Positions 28,201 to 37,424 of a stretch of DNA of 64,000 nucleotides are shown here, in pieces. The DNA is from GCA-2684655 sp045105235 (GTDB lineage: Bacteria; Planctomycetota; UBA1135; UBA2386), in NCBI GenBank assembly GCA_045105235.1, contig JBGCDH010000023.1, forward strand, positions 54,730-118,729. The letters run 5' to 3'. The notes under the pieces are model-generated. The model had not been told where the DNA came from and made no database searches. It saw only the letters and a program-made list of their open reading frames with translations. Position 1 is the stretch's first letter. Every line of letters starts with the position of its first letter. The position numbers and the translations under genes were made by a program.

Positions 28201-28363
28201 TGTAGTGCGTCTGATATAAGGGGCATTCTGCGGGCACGAAGACGCCCGTCGCGGCGTTGCTGCTCCTCGGCAGGACGTCTGGAACATGCATTCGTCGCAG
28301 CGCCTTGCGACGAACGCCCTCGCATCCCGGATCATACCCCGTCTACCAGATGCACTACACTAG
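28197..28363 (+). repeat. Dispersed CTAG-ended element, copy 2 (intact)
   Basis: 167 bp with matching ends: left CTAGTGTAGTGCGTCTGATA, right ACCAGATGCACTACACTAG. Both internal hairpins are present, the second a perfect 9-bp stem TTCGTCGCA/TGCGACGAA with loop gcgcct. The left CTAG contains the stop codon of the cytochrome-like gene; 114 bp separate the right end from the galT start. Confidence 0.92.
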
Positions 28364-28477
28364 GCAGTGCCCAGCGCCCCCAGCGCCCCCGGGCCGCCGC
28401 CGCCGCCGGCCGCCATTCCACGAGCGATCCGACCACGAACGATCCGACGACGAGACGGAACCGACCCAGCGAAGCCG

Positions 28478-29440
28478 ATGAGCGACCCAAACCACGCCCC
28501 GTCGCCGCGAACCGTTGTCGATACGACCACCGGGCGCCCGATCCTGATGGCGCCCAAGCGGCAGGGACGGCCCATGCACACCGGCAGCAAGAAGAGCGCC
28601 GCGCGCTGCCCGTTTTGTGCCGGGCATGAGCAAGACACGCCGCCGCAGCTCGATCGAGAGCCCGCGGAGATCTCTCTGCCGCCAGCCCCGAGCTGGCGCG
28701 CGCGCGCCTTCGCCAATAAGTATCCGGCCACCGATTGGCACGACGTCATCGCCGAAGGTGCCGGGCACGCCGAACACCCCTGCGATCTGTCGCTCGACGA
28801 AATGCGGGCGGCGGTGCAGGTCTGGCAGCGCCGGGTCGCCGCCATCGAGCGCGCTCCGGGCGTGGCCACCGCGTTTCTGTTCAAAAACGTCGGCGCCCGG
28901 GCCGGGGCTTCGATTGCCCACAACCACAGCCAGGTGATCGGCCTCGACCGACTGCCGCCGCGCCTCGAACTCGAGCGGGAACAGCAGCGGCTGGCCAAGA
29001 GTTGCTTGATCTGCGCCGCCCGTGGCCGCGCGGAGCAAGGCGAGCACGTCATCTTCCGCAACGATGCGTTTTGCATCTTTGCGCCCGATCCGCCCAAGCT
29101 GCCGTTCGAGAGCTGGCTGGTGCCCGTTGCCTGTCCAGGCGCCAGCGCCGGCCAGGATTTTCTCACCTGCGACCCCACCGAGCTTGCCGACGCGCTGTGC
29201 GCCTGGTTCGCCGGCCTGCACGCCGCGCTCGACCGGCCGCCGCTCAATCTGTGGCTGCACCGCATCCCGGCGACACAGCTGGCGGCCGGTGAGACCTTCC
29301 ACTGGCACTTCGAACTGCAGCCGCGCACCGGCCAGCTCGCCGGGCTCGAACTCGGCGGCGACATGTATATCAATTCCGTATCGGCAGCCGAAACGGCGCA
29401 GCGCCTACGCCACGCCGCTGGCGGCCGACGCCGAGACTGA
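28478..29440 (+). CDS. galT: Galactose-1-phosphate uridylyltransferase-like protein (HIT superfamily)
   Basis: A 320-residue nucleotidyltransferase of the GalT branch. Visible are a zinc-type CPFC near residue 46 (ARCPFCAGHEQDTPP), the ANKYPA segment, the active-site HxHxQ-type motif GASIAHNHSQVIGL, a second Cys pair CLICAARGR, and the C-terminal FHWHFELQPR. It transfers UMP (or AMP, as some relatives do) between a nucleotide and a sugar phosphate. The start ATG 28478 is preferred to GTG 28367, which would begin inside Pro-rich sequence next to the repeat. It sits alone, without galK or galE. Confidence 0.85.
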   Translation: MSDPNHAPSPRTVVDTTTGRPILMAPKRQGRPMHTGSKKSAARCPFCAGHEQDTPPQLDREPAEISLPPAPSWRARAFANKYPATDWHDVIAEGAGHAEHPCDLSLDEMRAAVQVWQRRVAAIERAPGVATAFLFKNVGARAGASIAHNHSQVIGLDRLPPRLELEREQQRLAKSCLICAARGRAEQGEHVIFRNDAFCIFAPDPPKLPFESWLVPVACPGASAGQDFLTCDPTELADALCAWFAGLHAALDRPPLNLWLHRIPATQLAAGETFHWHFELQPRTGQLAGLELGGDMYINSVSAAETAQRLRHAAGGRRRD

Positions 29441-29527
29441 ATCCCTTTTGCCCGCCGCGGGTTGCATCGCATCGCCAGCTCGCCGACATTCCGGCGCAGC
29501 TGAACGCCCTCTCTCTCGCGTGAAGGA

Positions 29528-31156
29528 ATGACGAACCAACCAAAGCAGCAGTGGGGTTCACGCCTCGGTGTGATCCTCGCAGTGTCCGGCTCCGCAGTCG
29601 GTCTCGGCAATTTCCTCCGCTTCCCCGGGCAGGCGGCCGCCAACGGTGGCGGCGCGTTCATGATCCCCTACATCCTGGCGCTGCTGCTGCTGGGCATCCC
29701 TATTGGCTGGGCCGAATGGACGATGGGCCGGTACGGCGGCCGCAAGGGCTTCCACTCGGCGCCGGCCATCATCGGCATCTGGTGCAAGGGCGCGATCGGC
29801 CGCTTCCTCGGTGGCTTCGGCGTGCTGATCCCGCTCGGGGTCTACTTCTGGTACGTGCTGGTTGAGACGTGGTGCCTCTACTACGTGCTCGGCTACCTCG
29901 GCCTGGTCGACGGCGTCGCCATCGACCCGACAACCTCGACCGCCGAGCAGAGCGCCGCGTCCAACGGGTTCTTCTCGGACATCCCCGGGGACGCCGCCAA
30001 CGGCATCCTGTTTACCGGCGAAGGTGGCATCCACCCGATCGTCTGGACGTTCTTTTGCGTCGCCGCGCTGAACATCTTCTTTGTGTTCCGCGGCATCAGC
30101 AAAGGCATCGAAACGGTCTGCAAGGCGGCGATGCCGATCATGGCCGTGCTCGGCGTGATCATGCTCGTGCGCGTGCTGACGCTCGATGCCAACACGCCCG
30201 AAGGCTACACCGAAGAGGTCACGGTCGGCCACGGCCTCGGCTTCATCTGGAACCCACAGCTCGAAGCCCTCGGCGACTTCAAGACCTGGCTGGCGGCGGC
30301 CGGCCAGATCTTCTTCAGCCTGTCGGTCGGCTTTGGTGTGATCATCAACTACGCCAGCTACATGAAGAAGAGCGACGACGTGGTGCTGTCCGGCATCACC
30401 GCGTCGGCGACCAACGAGTTCTTCGAAGTGGTGCTCGGCGGCCTGATCACGATCACCGCGTCGGTGGTCTTTGTCGGCGTGATGGCGACGATGGAAGGCG
30501 CTTCGGGTGGCTCGGTCAGCCTCGGCTTCAAGACGCTGCCGATGGTCTTCGCCCAGATGCCGGGCGGCACGATCTTCGGGGCGGCGTTCTTCCTGATCCT
30601 GTTCTTGGCCGCAATCACCAGCTCGCTGTCGATGCTGCAGCCGACCAAGGCGTTCTTCGAAGAGAGCCTCGGCATCTCGCGCATGGCGTCGACCACGATG
30701 GTCACGCTATGGGGCCTGGTCGGCAACTTCTTCGTGCTGTGGTACAGCAAGGGCCTGGTCGCACTCGGCACGATCGACTTCTGGGTCGGCACGTTCTTCA
30801 TCCTGGTCGTCGCCGCCGTGCAGATCATTGCCTTTGGCTGGATCTTCGGCGTCGACAAGGGCCTCGCCGAAGCCCATGAGGGAGCCAACATGCGCATCCC
30901 GCGCATCTTCCGCTTCATCATCAAGTATGTGTCGCCGCTGTTCCTGCTGATCGTCATCGTCGGCTTCTGCATCAACAACGTGCCGGAGTATGTCGAGACC
31001 CTCTTCGCCGACACCGAAGACGCCGGCTACGCGCGCCTGACCTGGCTGCTGATCCTGCTGACGATCGGCGGGATTGTCGTCGTGACCATGATCGGGGCCA
31101 AGCGCTGGCGGGCCCAGGGACTCGACCTGGACGGCCAGCACCCGCCGCAGGACTGA
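29528..31156 (+). CDS. Neurotransmitter:sodium symporter family transporter
   Basis: A 542-residue, 12-helix inner-membrane protein. The first helix carries the family signature GVILAVSGSAVGLGNFLRFP with the unwound sodium/substrate site, followed by NGGGAFMIPYILALLLLGIP and GWAEWTMGRYG. Homologues (LeuT, MetP, TnaT) import amino acids with sodium. The 58-residue MetS-like gene begins 72 bp downstream, pointing to a MetP-type methionine/alanine importer. The acidic insert after helix 3 (SAASNGFFSDIPG) is an extracellular loop. The ATG 29528 has GAAGGA just upstream. Confidence 0.9.
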   Translation: MTNQPKQQWGSRLGVILAVSGSAVGLGNFLRFPGQAAANGGGAFMIPYILALLLLGIPIGWAEWTMGRYGGRKGFHSAPAIIGIWCKGAIGRFLGGFGVLIPLGVYFWYVLVETWCLYYVLGYLGLVDGVAIDPTTSTAEQSAASNGFFSDIPGDAANGILFTGEGGIHPIVWTFFCVAALNIFFVFRGISKGIETVCKAAMPIMAVLGVIMLVRVLTLDANTPEGYTEEVTVGHGLGFIWNPQLEALGDFKTWLAAAGQIFFSLSVGFGVIINYASYMKKSDDVVLSGITASATNEFFEVVLGGLITITASVVFVGVMATMEGASGGSVSLGFKTLPMVFAQMPGGTIFGAAFFLILFLAAITSSLSMLQPTKAFFEESLGISRMASTTMVTLWGLVGNFFVLWYSKGLVALGTIDFWVGTFFILVVAAVQIIAFGWIFGVDKGLAEAHEGANMRIPRIFRFIIKYVSPLFLLIVIVGFCINNVPEYVETLFADTEDAGYARLTWLLILLTIGGIVVVTMIGAKRWRAQGLDLDGQHPPQD

Positions 31157-31228
31157 GACCTCAGCGGCGACCCGACGACGCTTGCCCACTGCCATCCACA
31201 AAGACTGCCATCCACAAGGGACGACCCC

Positions 31229-31405
31229 ATGCTCGCACTCCTACAACAAGCCGAACGCCAGGCCGAACCGCTCACGACCGGCGGCTGGATCATGATGACC
31301 CTGTCGATCGTGGCGGTGACAACCCTGGTCATCTACTGCTACAAGCGCATCCTGACGCAGCCCGATCCAAAGGACATGGACGTGCCCGGCGGCTTTGGCC
31401 CATAG
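31229..31405 (+). CDS. MetS-like small subunit of NSS transporter
   Basis: A 58-residue protein with an amphipathic N-terminus (MLALLQQAERQAEPLTTGG), a single membrane helix WIMMTLSIVAVTTLVIYCY, and a short cytoplasmic tail KRILTQPDPKDMDVPGG. This is the layout of MetS, the small subunit required with MetP in Corynebacterium and found beside NSS transporters elsewhere. An AAGGG lies 8 nt before the ATG. Its place 72 bp after the transporter and 12 bp before the sigma factor supports a real gene. The MetS assignment is by size, topology and position. Confidence 0.75.
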   Translation: MLALLQQAERQAEPLTTGGWIMMTLSIVAVTTLVIYCYKRILTQPDPKDMDVPGGFGP

Positions 31406-31417
31406 CACCCCCAGCGC

Positions 31418-32035
31418 ATGCGCGAAGCAGACGACGAAACGGACGTCACCAAGCTGCTGAGTGCCGTCAATCGCGGCGCGCCCGACGCTGTCCGCCAGCT
31501 CTATGACCTGGTCCACGGCGAGCTGCAGCAGCTCGCTGCGCACAAGATGCGCGACGAGCGGCCCGGCCACACGCTGCAGCCGACAGCTCTGGTCAACGAG
31601 GCCTACCTGCGACTGTTCAACAACCAGAGCAGCCTTGAGGACCGCAAGCACTTCTTTGGCGCTGCCGCACGTGCGATGGAGCGCGTGCTCGTCGATCACG
31701 CTCGGCAACGAGGCGCCAAAAAGCGTGGCGGCGACGGCGCGGCCGGCATGCGCATTACCCTTGCGGGCGTCGCCTCCAACGAACCGCAATCGGACGGCAG
31801 CGCGGGTCCGGCCAACATCCCCGCACCGGACACGGAGTTCGACATCTTCGAGATCCACGACTCGATTGAGGCGCTCGAACTCGAGAGTGCCGAAATGGCC
31901 GCCCTGGTGCGCTACCGCTACTTTGTCGGCCTGACGCTCGAGCAAACGGCCGAAGTGCAGGGAATGTCGCTTGCAACGGCCAAGCGCCGCTGGACGTTTG
32001 CACGGGCGTGGCTTTTCGACCGGCTCGGTCACTAG
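31418..32035 (+). CDS. ECF sigma factor, planctomycete kinase-linked type
   Basis: A 205-residue ECF sigma factor. Region 2 runs about residues 10-95 (AVRQLYDLVHGELQQLAAHKMRDE, HTLQPTALVNEAYLRLF, HFFGAAARAMERVLVDHARQRGAKKRGG). Region 4 with its helix-turn-helix is near the end (LTLEQTAEVQGMSLATAKRRWTFARAWLF). This short-linker type is the one usually encoded next to Ser/Thr kinases in Planctomycetota, and here the kinase follows 104 bp later. No zinc-type anti-sigma factor is adjacent, so the kinase is the likely regulator. The gap has a 13-bp direct repeat (CGTCTGAGCCCAC, 32041-32074). Confidence 0.92.
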   Translation: MREADDETDVTKLLSAVNRGAPDAVRQLYDLVHGELQQLAAHKMRDERPGHTLQPTALVNEAYLRLFNNQSSLEDRKHFFGAAARAMERVLVDHARQRGAKKRGGDGAAGMRITLAGVASNEPQSDGSAGPANIPAPDTEFDIFEIHDSIEALELESAEMAALVRYRYFVGLTLEQTAEVQGMSLATAKRRWTFARAWLFDRLGH

Positions 32036-32040
32036 TCCGC

Positions 32041-32074
32041 CGTCTGAGCCCACCGTCTGAGCCCACCGTCTGAG
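32041..32074. repeat. 13-bp direct repeat between sigma factor and kinase genes
   Basis: CGTCTGAGCCCAC occurs twice in tandem followed by a partial third unit (CGTCTGAG), just after the sigma factor stop. No hairpin is formed; it may be replication slippage. Confidence 0.8.
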
Positions 32075-32139
32075 TAACCGCCCCGATCCTGCTTCAATCG
32101 GGCCGCCCCCCAAACGGACCCGCCCCTCCCCGCCCCGCC

Positions 32140-34653
32140 ATGGACCGCGAAATCGACTTGTTCCACGAAGTGCTCGATCGGCCCCAGGCCGAGCGCATGG
32201 CCTTCGTCCGCGAACGACACGCGGACAATCCAAAGCTCGCGGAGCGGCTGATCCGCCTGGTCCAGGCCCACGAGCGCGCCGAAGATCGCAGCAAAACCGG
32301 CAGCCCGGACATCGGCAGCGCCGTCTTGCCCACGCCGACCGCTCTGCCCGAGAAGATCGGGCCCTACCGAGTGCTCGAGCGCCTCGGCGAAGGCGGCATC
32401 GGCATCGTGTATGCCGCCGAGCAAGGCGAACCCCTGCGACGCCGGGTCGCCGTCAAGGTCGTCAAACTCGGCATGGACACCAATGAGGTCATCGCTCGCT
32501 TCGAAGCCGAGCGCCAAGCCCTCGCGCTGATGGATCACCCCTGCGTGGCCAAAGCCATCGACGCCGGCGCTACGGCAGAAGGCCGCCCCTACTTCGTCAT
32601 GGAGCTGGTCAAGGGCGTCGCCTTGACCGACTACTGGAAGAAGCACCGCCTGCCGCTGCGCGAGCGCCTGCAGCTGTTCATCCAGATCTGCGGTGCGGTG
32701 CAGCACGCGCACCAAAAGGGCATCATCCACCGCGACCTGAAGCCGTCGAACATTCTGGTCACGGTCCTGGACGGCAAGCCGGTGCCCAAGGTGATCGACT
32801 TTGGCGTCGCCAAAGCGACCGCCTCTCGCCTGACCGAGCACACGATCTTTACCGAGCATGGCCGCCTGATTGGCACGCCCGAATACATGTCGCCAGAGCA
32901 GGCCGAAATGAGCCGCCTCGACATCGATACGCGGTCGGACGTCTACTCGCTGGGCGTCGTGCTCTACGAGCTGATTGCCGAAACTTTGCCGTTTGATTCG
33001 AAGCAGATGCGAACCGCGGGCTACAGCGAGCTTCTGCACACGATCCGCGAAACAACGCCGCTGAAACCGAGCACCCGGCTGCTGCAGCGAGCCGACGACA
33101 ACGAGCCCGAGAGCCACGCCGCCACGGCAGCACGGGGTCCGGCCCCGGCGGTGCCCGTGGCTCCCGACCGGCACAAACAGGCGCGCTCGGTGCGCGGCGA
33201 GCTCGACTGGATCGTCATGCGCGCCATCGAGAAGGATCGCACCCGACGCTACGGCACCGCCAACGAATTGGCCGAGGACGTCGAACGCTTCTTGGAACAG
33301 CGCACCGTCTTGGCCCGCCCGCCCAGCGCGCTGTACGCAGCGCGCAAATTCTTGGTGCGCAACCGGCTGGCCGCCGTCCTGCTGCTACTGGTCGTGCTGT
33401 CGACGATCGGAGGGCTGACCGGTCTGACGGTCGGCATGCTGCGTGCCCGCAACGCCGAAGAACTCGCGGTCCAACGCGCCGACCACGCCCAGGCCGCCGC
33501 CGGCTTCCTGAAGCGCGTGCTGTTCGAAGCGGACCCGGAGAACAGCGGCCAGGAGCCGACGCTGACCCAGGTGATGGACAGTGCGGGCCGGCGAATCGAG
33601 CAGCAGCTCGCGCCCTATCCGGAGGTCGCCGCCTCCGTGAGTGAGTCGCTCGGCGTCGCCTACCGGCGGCGGTCGATGTTTGCATCGGCGCTGCCGCACC
33701 TGCGGCGTTCGCTCAAGCTGCGCCAAGCGAGCCTCGGGGAATCGCACATCGCCACGGCCAACTCACACATCGCCCTGGCCGCGCTGTGGTTCGAGCATCG
33801 CGGCTCCATCCAGGCAGCCCTTGCCGGCCTGCGCCGTGCGGAGTCGATCTACCTGCAGGCGGGCCTTGCCGACAGCATCAGCAACGGCTGGCTGCAGCTC
33901 GACATTGGCCTCGTGGCGCTAGCGGGCGACCGGCTCGACGAAGCCGAGCAGGCGCTGAAGCTGTGCCGCGACCTGCTGGCAGCCGATCTAGGACAGCGCC
34001 ATCCCGACCTGAGCCGCCCTTTGCGCGCCCTCGCCACGACAGCTCTACGGCGCGGGGATGCCGCCACGGCACGATCTTGGGCCGAGGACGCCGTCGCTCT
34101 CTGTACCGATCAGGCCCAGACCTACTTAGAGGCCAGGGCGCAACTGGTGCTCGTGCAGGTGCTGCTGGCGCAGAATCTCCCCGAAGCCGCAGCCGCCAAC
34201 CTGGCCAACGTTCGCACGGCATTCGAAGCCACCGTTGGCAGCCAGCACATACGGGTCGCCGAAGCCGACGCCTGCGCCGCCCAGCTGCACCTGCTCGAAG
34301 AGCGCTTTGGCAAAGCCGAGCAAGCCGCGGCTCGCTGCCAGATCCTTCGTGATCACCTGCTCGCCGAAGGACACTGGGCCACCCTCGAAGCGCGCCTGCT
34401 GGTGCAGCAAGCGCGCCTTGGCGCGCAAGAGTCGTCCGCCGGCACCGCCGACTCGGTGCGCAGCGAGCTGGCCGAGATCGCCGCGGCCCTTGGCGACGAA
34501 CTGGTCGCCGACCATCCGCTGGCCCTGCAAGTCGCCTCGACCCGATCGCGCTGTGAGCAGTTCGCTGGCGACGAGGCCGCCGCCGAACGGTGGCGCAAGC
34601 GCGCCGAATCGCTTCGGACCAGCCGCATACGCCGCCTCCAGAAGGGACGCTGA
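32140..34653 (+). CDS. Serine/threonine protein kinase with TPR-like C-terminal half
   Basis: An 837-residue transmembrane kinase. N-terminal helical segment 1-70, then the kinase domain about 75-370: glycine loop GEGGIGIVYAAE, catalytic Lys in RRVAVKV (about 106), catalytic loop IIHRDLKPSNIL, DFGVA in place of DFG-L, and APE-like GTPEYMSPEQAE. A membrane helix lies near 408-430 (LAAVLLLLVVLSTIGGL). The remaining 400 residues are TPR-like helical pairs (SESLGVAYRRRSMFASALPHLRRSLKLR). It probably phosphorylates or senses partners of the sigma factor encoded just upstream. All catalytic residues are present. Confidence 0.92.
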   Translation: MDREIDLFHEVLDRPQAERMAFVRERHADNPKLAERLIRLVQAHERAEDRSKTGSPDIGSAVLPTPTALPEKIGPYRVLERLGEGGIGIVYAAEQGEPLRRRVAVKVVKLGMDTNEVIARFEAERQALALMDHPCVAKAIDAGATAEGRPYFVMELVKGVALTDYWKKHRLPLRERLQLFIQICGAVQHAHQKGIIHRDLKPSNILVTVLDGKPVPKVIDFGVAKATASRLTEHTIFTEHGRLIGTPEYMSPEQAEMSRLDIDTRSDVYSLGVVLYELIAETLPFDSKQMRTAGYSELLHTIRETTPLKPSTRLLQRADDNEPESHAATAARGPAPAVPVAPDRHKQARSVRGELDWIVMRAIEKDRTRRYGTANELAEDVERFLEQRTVLARPPSALYAARKFLVRNRLAAVLLLLVVLSTIGGLTGLTVGMLRARNAEELAVQRADHAQAAAGFLKRVLFEADPENSGQEPTLTQVMDSAGRRIEQQLAPYPEVAASVSESLGVAYRRRSMFASALPHLRRSLKLRQASLGESHIATANSHIALAALWFEHRGSIQAALAGLRRAESIYLQAGLADSISNGWLQLDIGLVALAGDRLDEAEQALKLCRDLLAADLGQRHPDLSRPLRALATTALRRGDAATARSWAEDAVALCTDQAQTYLEARAQLVLVQVLLAQNLPEAAAANLANVRTAFEATVGSQHIRVAEADACAAQLHLLEERFGKAEQAAARCQILRDHLLAEGHWATLEARLLVQQARLGAQESSAGTADSVRSELAEIAAALGDELVADHPLALQVASTRSRCEQFAGDEAAAERWRKRAESLRTSRIRRLQKGR

Positions 34654-34744
34654 GCCGTAACGACGGGGCCGCCCGGCACCGCACAGGCACAAAAACAAAA
34701 AGTCGTGAGCCGCTCTCGCCGCGCTTTCCGCAGGAGCCGGCACC

Positions 34745-37360
34745 ATGAGAACGCCCGAATACGAAACCGAAGCCGCTGCATCTCGTCTCGCAGAGCCTCG
34801 GCCCACTCCCCAGAGTTTTTCCACAGGTCGCCTTTCCACAAGCCAGCAAGACCGCAACCAGCGCAGGCTCACCCGAAGCATGAGGTCCTGTGGCGCAACC
34901 CTCGCCCTGGCACTGATCGGAGCGGCTTGCTCTGGCGGCGGCGGCGGCGGCCAGGCGGCCCCCGCCCCCGATGTCGAGCGCGCCTCGAAGAGCGGCCTGG
35001 TCCAGCTCTCCGCGAACGAGCAGCGACTGTTTGTCGCCAACAAGGTCGGCAGCGACGCCGTGCCCGCCGGCCGCGGCTCCGTCAGCATCGTCCGCGTTCG
35101 TCTCGACAACGGACTCGATGACAACACCGTGCTGGCCGAACTTCCGGTCGGCCGCGATCCCTACAGCGTCAGCGTCGCCAGCAACGGCCAACGCCTATTC
35201 GTGTCCAACGGCGCCGACAACACGGTCTCCGTGATCACGCTCGGGCCGGACGGCAACGGCCCCTACGAATATGTAACGGACATCGTGGTCGGCTCCGAGC
35301 CACGCGGCACCGCGGTCGCCAACGGCAACCTCTACGTCGCCAACTACGGCGACGGCACGGTCTCCGTGATCGACACCACCACGCTGCTGGTCAACAACAC
35401 GATCGCGCTGCAGTCCGGCGGCAACGAAATCCAGCACCCCTTCGCGCTACTCGCTCTGAGCACCGACGGCCAGACCGGCGCCAACAGCATTTGGGTCTCG
35501 GACTTCTTCGCGCGTCCAGGCCAAGGCCTCGGCGTCGACCAAATTGAGGGCTTCGACAACGGCAAGGACGGCCTCGTCGGCCAGCTGCAGAACGGTGAGC
35601 TGACTCGCATCGTTCGCATGACGCCGCTCGCCAACGCTGGCTTCAACGCCGACCGCTCGGCGTTCGACCCGGCAAACGGCGCCGTCAACAGCACGTTCCA
35701 AGCGCCGACCGGCATCGACCCGACCGCGACTCCACAGGGTGCGTTCTTCAACCAGCTCGCCGACATCGCCTACGACAAAAACGAGCGCCGCATCTACCTG
35801 CCGAGCATCGGAGCCCAGCCAGCGCCACCGGTGCGCTTCAACGTCAACGTGCAGAGCCTGGTTGGCGTCATCGACACGGAGGCCGCTGCCGAACTGCCGT
35901 CGCTGCACACCAACCTCAACGGCCTGATCCGCGCCAACTTTGACAACGAGCCGGCGCCGACGCCACCATTCACCAACCCCGTCGACCGCCTCGACCGCGC
36001 CTTCGCAGCCGACGTCGTCGCCATGGACATCCGCGGCGATACAGCCGTCTTCGCAAGCCGCGCCGGCGCTTTCCTGCTGAGGGGGCAAATCGGCATCGAC
36101 GGCCGCATCGAACTGGTCCGCGACCCGCGCGGCGCCGTCGTGCGCATCCCGACAACCAACCTGCCGGCGGGCGTTGTCATGAAGGAAGACGGCACGCGCA
36201 GCTATGCGGCCTCGGAGCTGATCGGCGAAGTCTCGGTCATCGACATGGCCAACAACAGCGAGCTGTTCCGCATCGTGACGGCAGCGACGCCCAACGCCGA
36301 AGCCACGCGCACGGAACTGCTCGGCAAGCTGTCGTTCTACACGGGCATGGGCCTGGCGGCCGACGTTGCCGGCACGACCGACCCCCGCAGCATCGACACG
36401 CACCGCTTCCGCAACATGGCTGCCGACAACAACTGGAGCTCGTGCGCCTCGTGCCACCCAGGCGGCATGGCCGACGGCGTGACCTGGATCTTCCCGACCG
36501 GGCCGCGTCAGACCATTTCGCTCGAAGGCTTCTTCGCGCCGGGCAGCACCATCGACAGCGCCCTCGCCACAACCGACCAGAAGATCTCCAACTGGAACGG
36601 CGTGCGCGGCAGCGTCACCGACTTCAACAACAACGCCCGCAACGTGCAGGGTGGCTTCGGCTTCTCGCTGGAAGCGCTGGCGACCATCGACGCGGGCCTG
36701 GAGCCCGGCGACGTGCCCGACCGCGGTCTGGTGTTCAACCAGGGCCCGCGCCTCGGCGTCTCGAACGCGCTCGACTTCATGACACAGTGGGTCGCATCGC
36801 TGCGCGTCCTGAACCGTCCGAGCAACCTCGACGAACTCGCCATCGCGCGCGGCCGCACCGAGTTTGCCGGCACCTGCACGCAGTGCCACGGCGGCACCAA
36901 GTGGACGCGCGCCAACCGGGTGCTCGACCTCACCCGCTGGCCCGACCCGGCATTTGCGGGCGGCGCACCGATTACGCCCAACCTCGACAACCCCGGAGCC
37001 AGCGTCATCGCCGGCTTTGACAGCGACGACAGCGGCATCTTTGATCAGCTGCTGGTTGAGCCGAGCATCGCCAGTGCGACGCTGGATCTCAGCAACCCGA
37101 TCGAAATCCGCGGTCTTGGCGGCCTGGTCGGCCAGGGCTCCGCGGGACTGGCGGCGTCGTTTGTCTCGCCGTCGCTGTTCAACGTGCGCAACACGCCACC
37201 GTATGGCCACCACGGCCGCGCCCAGACGATCGAAGAGGTCTTCGAGACCACCGCCAACGGCGGCCTCGGCCACTCCGACTTCGGCTTGAGCGCCGCGGCG
37301 CTCGCGGACGTGCTGACGTTCTTGCGCAGCATCGACAGCAACCAGCCGATCCTGCCATAG
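34745..37360 (+). CDS. Beta-propeller and c-type heme lipoprotein
   Basis: An exported protein of 871 residues from ATG 34745 (preceded by AGGAG at good spacing), or 826 from ATG 34880. The later start gives a normal lipoprotein signal with lipobox GAAC. Residues about 75-480 are YVTN-like propeller blades (FVSNGADNTVSVITLGPDGNG, LYVANYGDGTVSVID). The C-terminal part has two c-type heme sites, CASCHPGGMADG and CTQCHGGTKW, and a MauG/peroxidase-like ending (PPYGHHGRAQTIEEVF). It is likely a periplasmic di-heme oxidase or electron-transfer protein with a binding propeller. The real start is unresolved. Confidence 0.8.
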   Translation: MRTPEYETEAAASRLAEPRPTPQSFSTGRLSTSQQDRNQRRLTRSMRSCGATLALALIGAACSGGGGGGQAAPAPDVERASKSGLVQLSANEQRLFVANKVGSDAVPAGRGSVSIVRVRLDNGLDDNTVLAELPVGRDPYSVSVASNGQRLFVSNGADNTVSVITLGPDGNGPYEYVTDIVVGSEPRGTAVANGNLYVANYGDGTVSVIDTTTLLVNNTIALQSGGNEIQHPFALLALSTDGQTGANSIWVSDFFARPGQGLGVDQIEGFDNGKDGLVGQLQNGELTRIVRMTPLANAGFNADRSAFDPANGAVNSTFQAPTGIDPTATPQGAFFNQLADIAYDKNERRIYLPSIGAQPAPPVRFNVNVQSLVGVIDTEAAAELPSLHTNLNGLIRANFDNEPAPTPPFTNPVDRLDRAFAADVVAMDIRGDTAVFASRAGAFLLRGQIGIDGRIELVRDPRGAVVRIPTTNLPAGVVMKEDGTRSYAASELIGEVSVIDMANNSELFRIVTAATPNAEATRTELLGKLSFYTGMGLAADVAGTTDPRSIDTHRFRNMAADNNWSSCASCHPGGMADGVTWIFPTGPRQTISLEGFFAPGSTIDSALATTDQKISNWNGVRGSVTDFNNNARNVQGGFGFSLEALATIDAGLEPGDVPDRGLVFNQGPRLGVSNALDFMTQWVASLRVLNRPSNLDELAIARGRTEFAGTCTQCHGGTKWTRANRVLDLTRWPDPAFAGGAPITPNLDNPGASVIAGFDSDDSGIFDQLLVEPSIASATLDLSNPIEIRGLGGLVGQGSAGLAASFVSPSLFNVRNTPPYGHHGRAQTIEEVFETTANGGLGHSDFGLSAAALADVLTFLRSIDSNQPILP

Positions 37361-37424
37361 GGCGAGGCCGGCTAGACGACGCCACTGGTCGCCCGACGAC
37401 GCGACGGGTCGCTCGGCGACGCTT

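Noticed and set aside
28211..28335. Short minus-strand peptides encoded across the dispersed element copies (CDECMF-like sequence)
   Set aside because: They recur only because the DNA repeats. The conserved features are palindromes, lengths and frames differ between copies, and no start or SD is kept.
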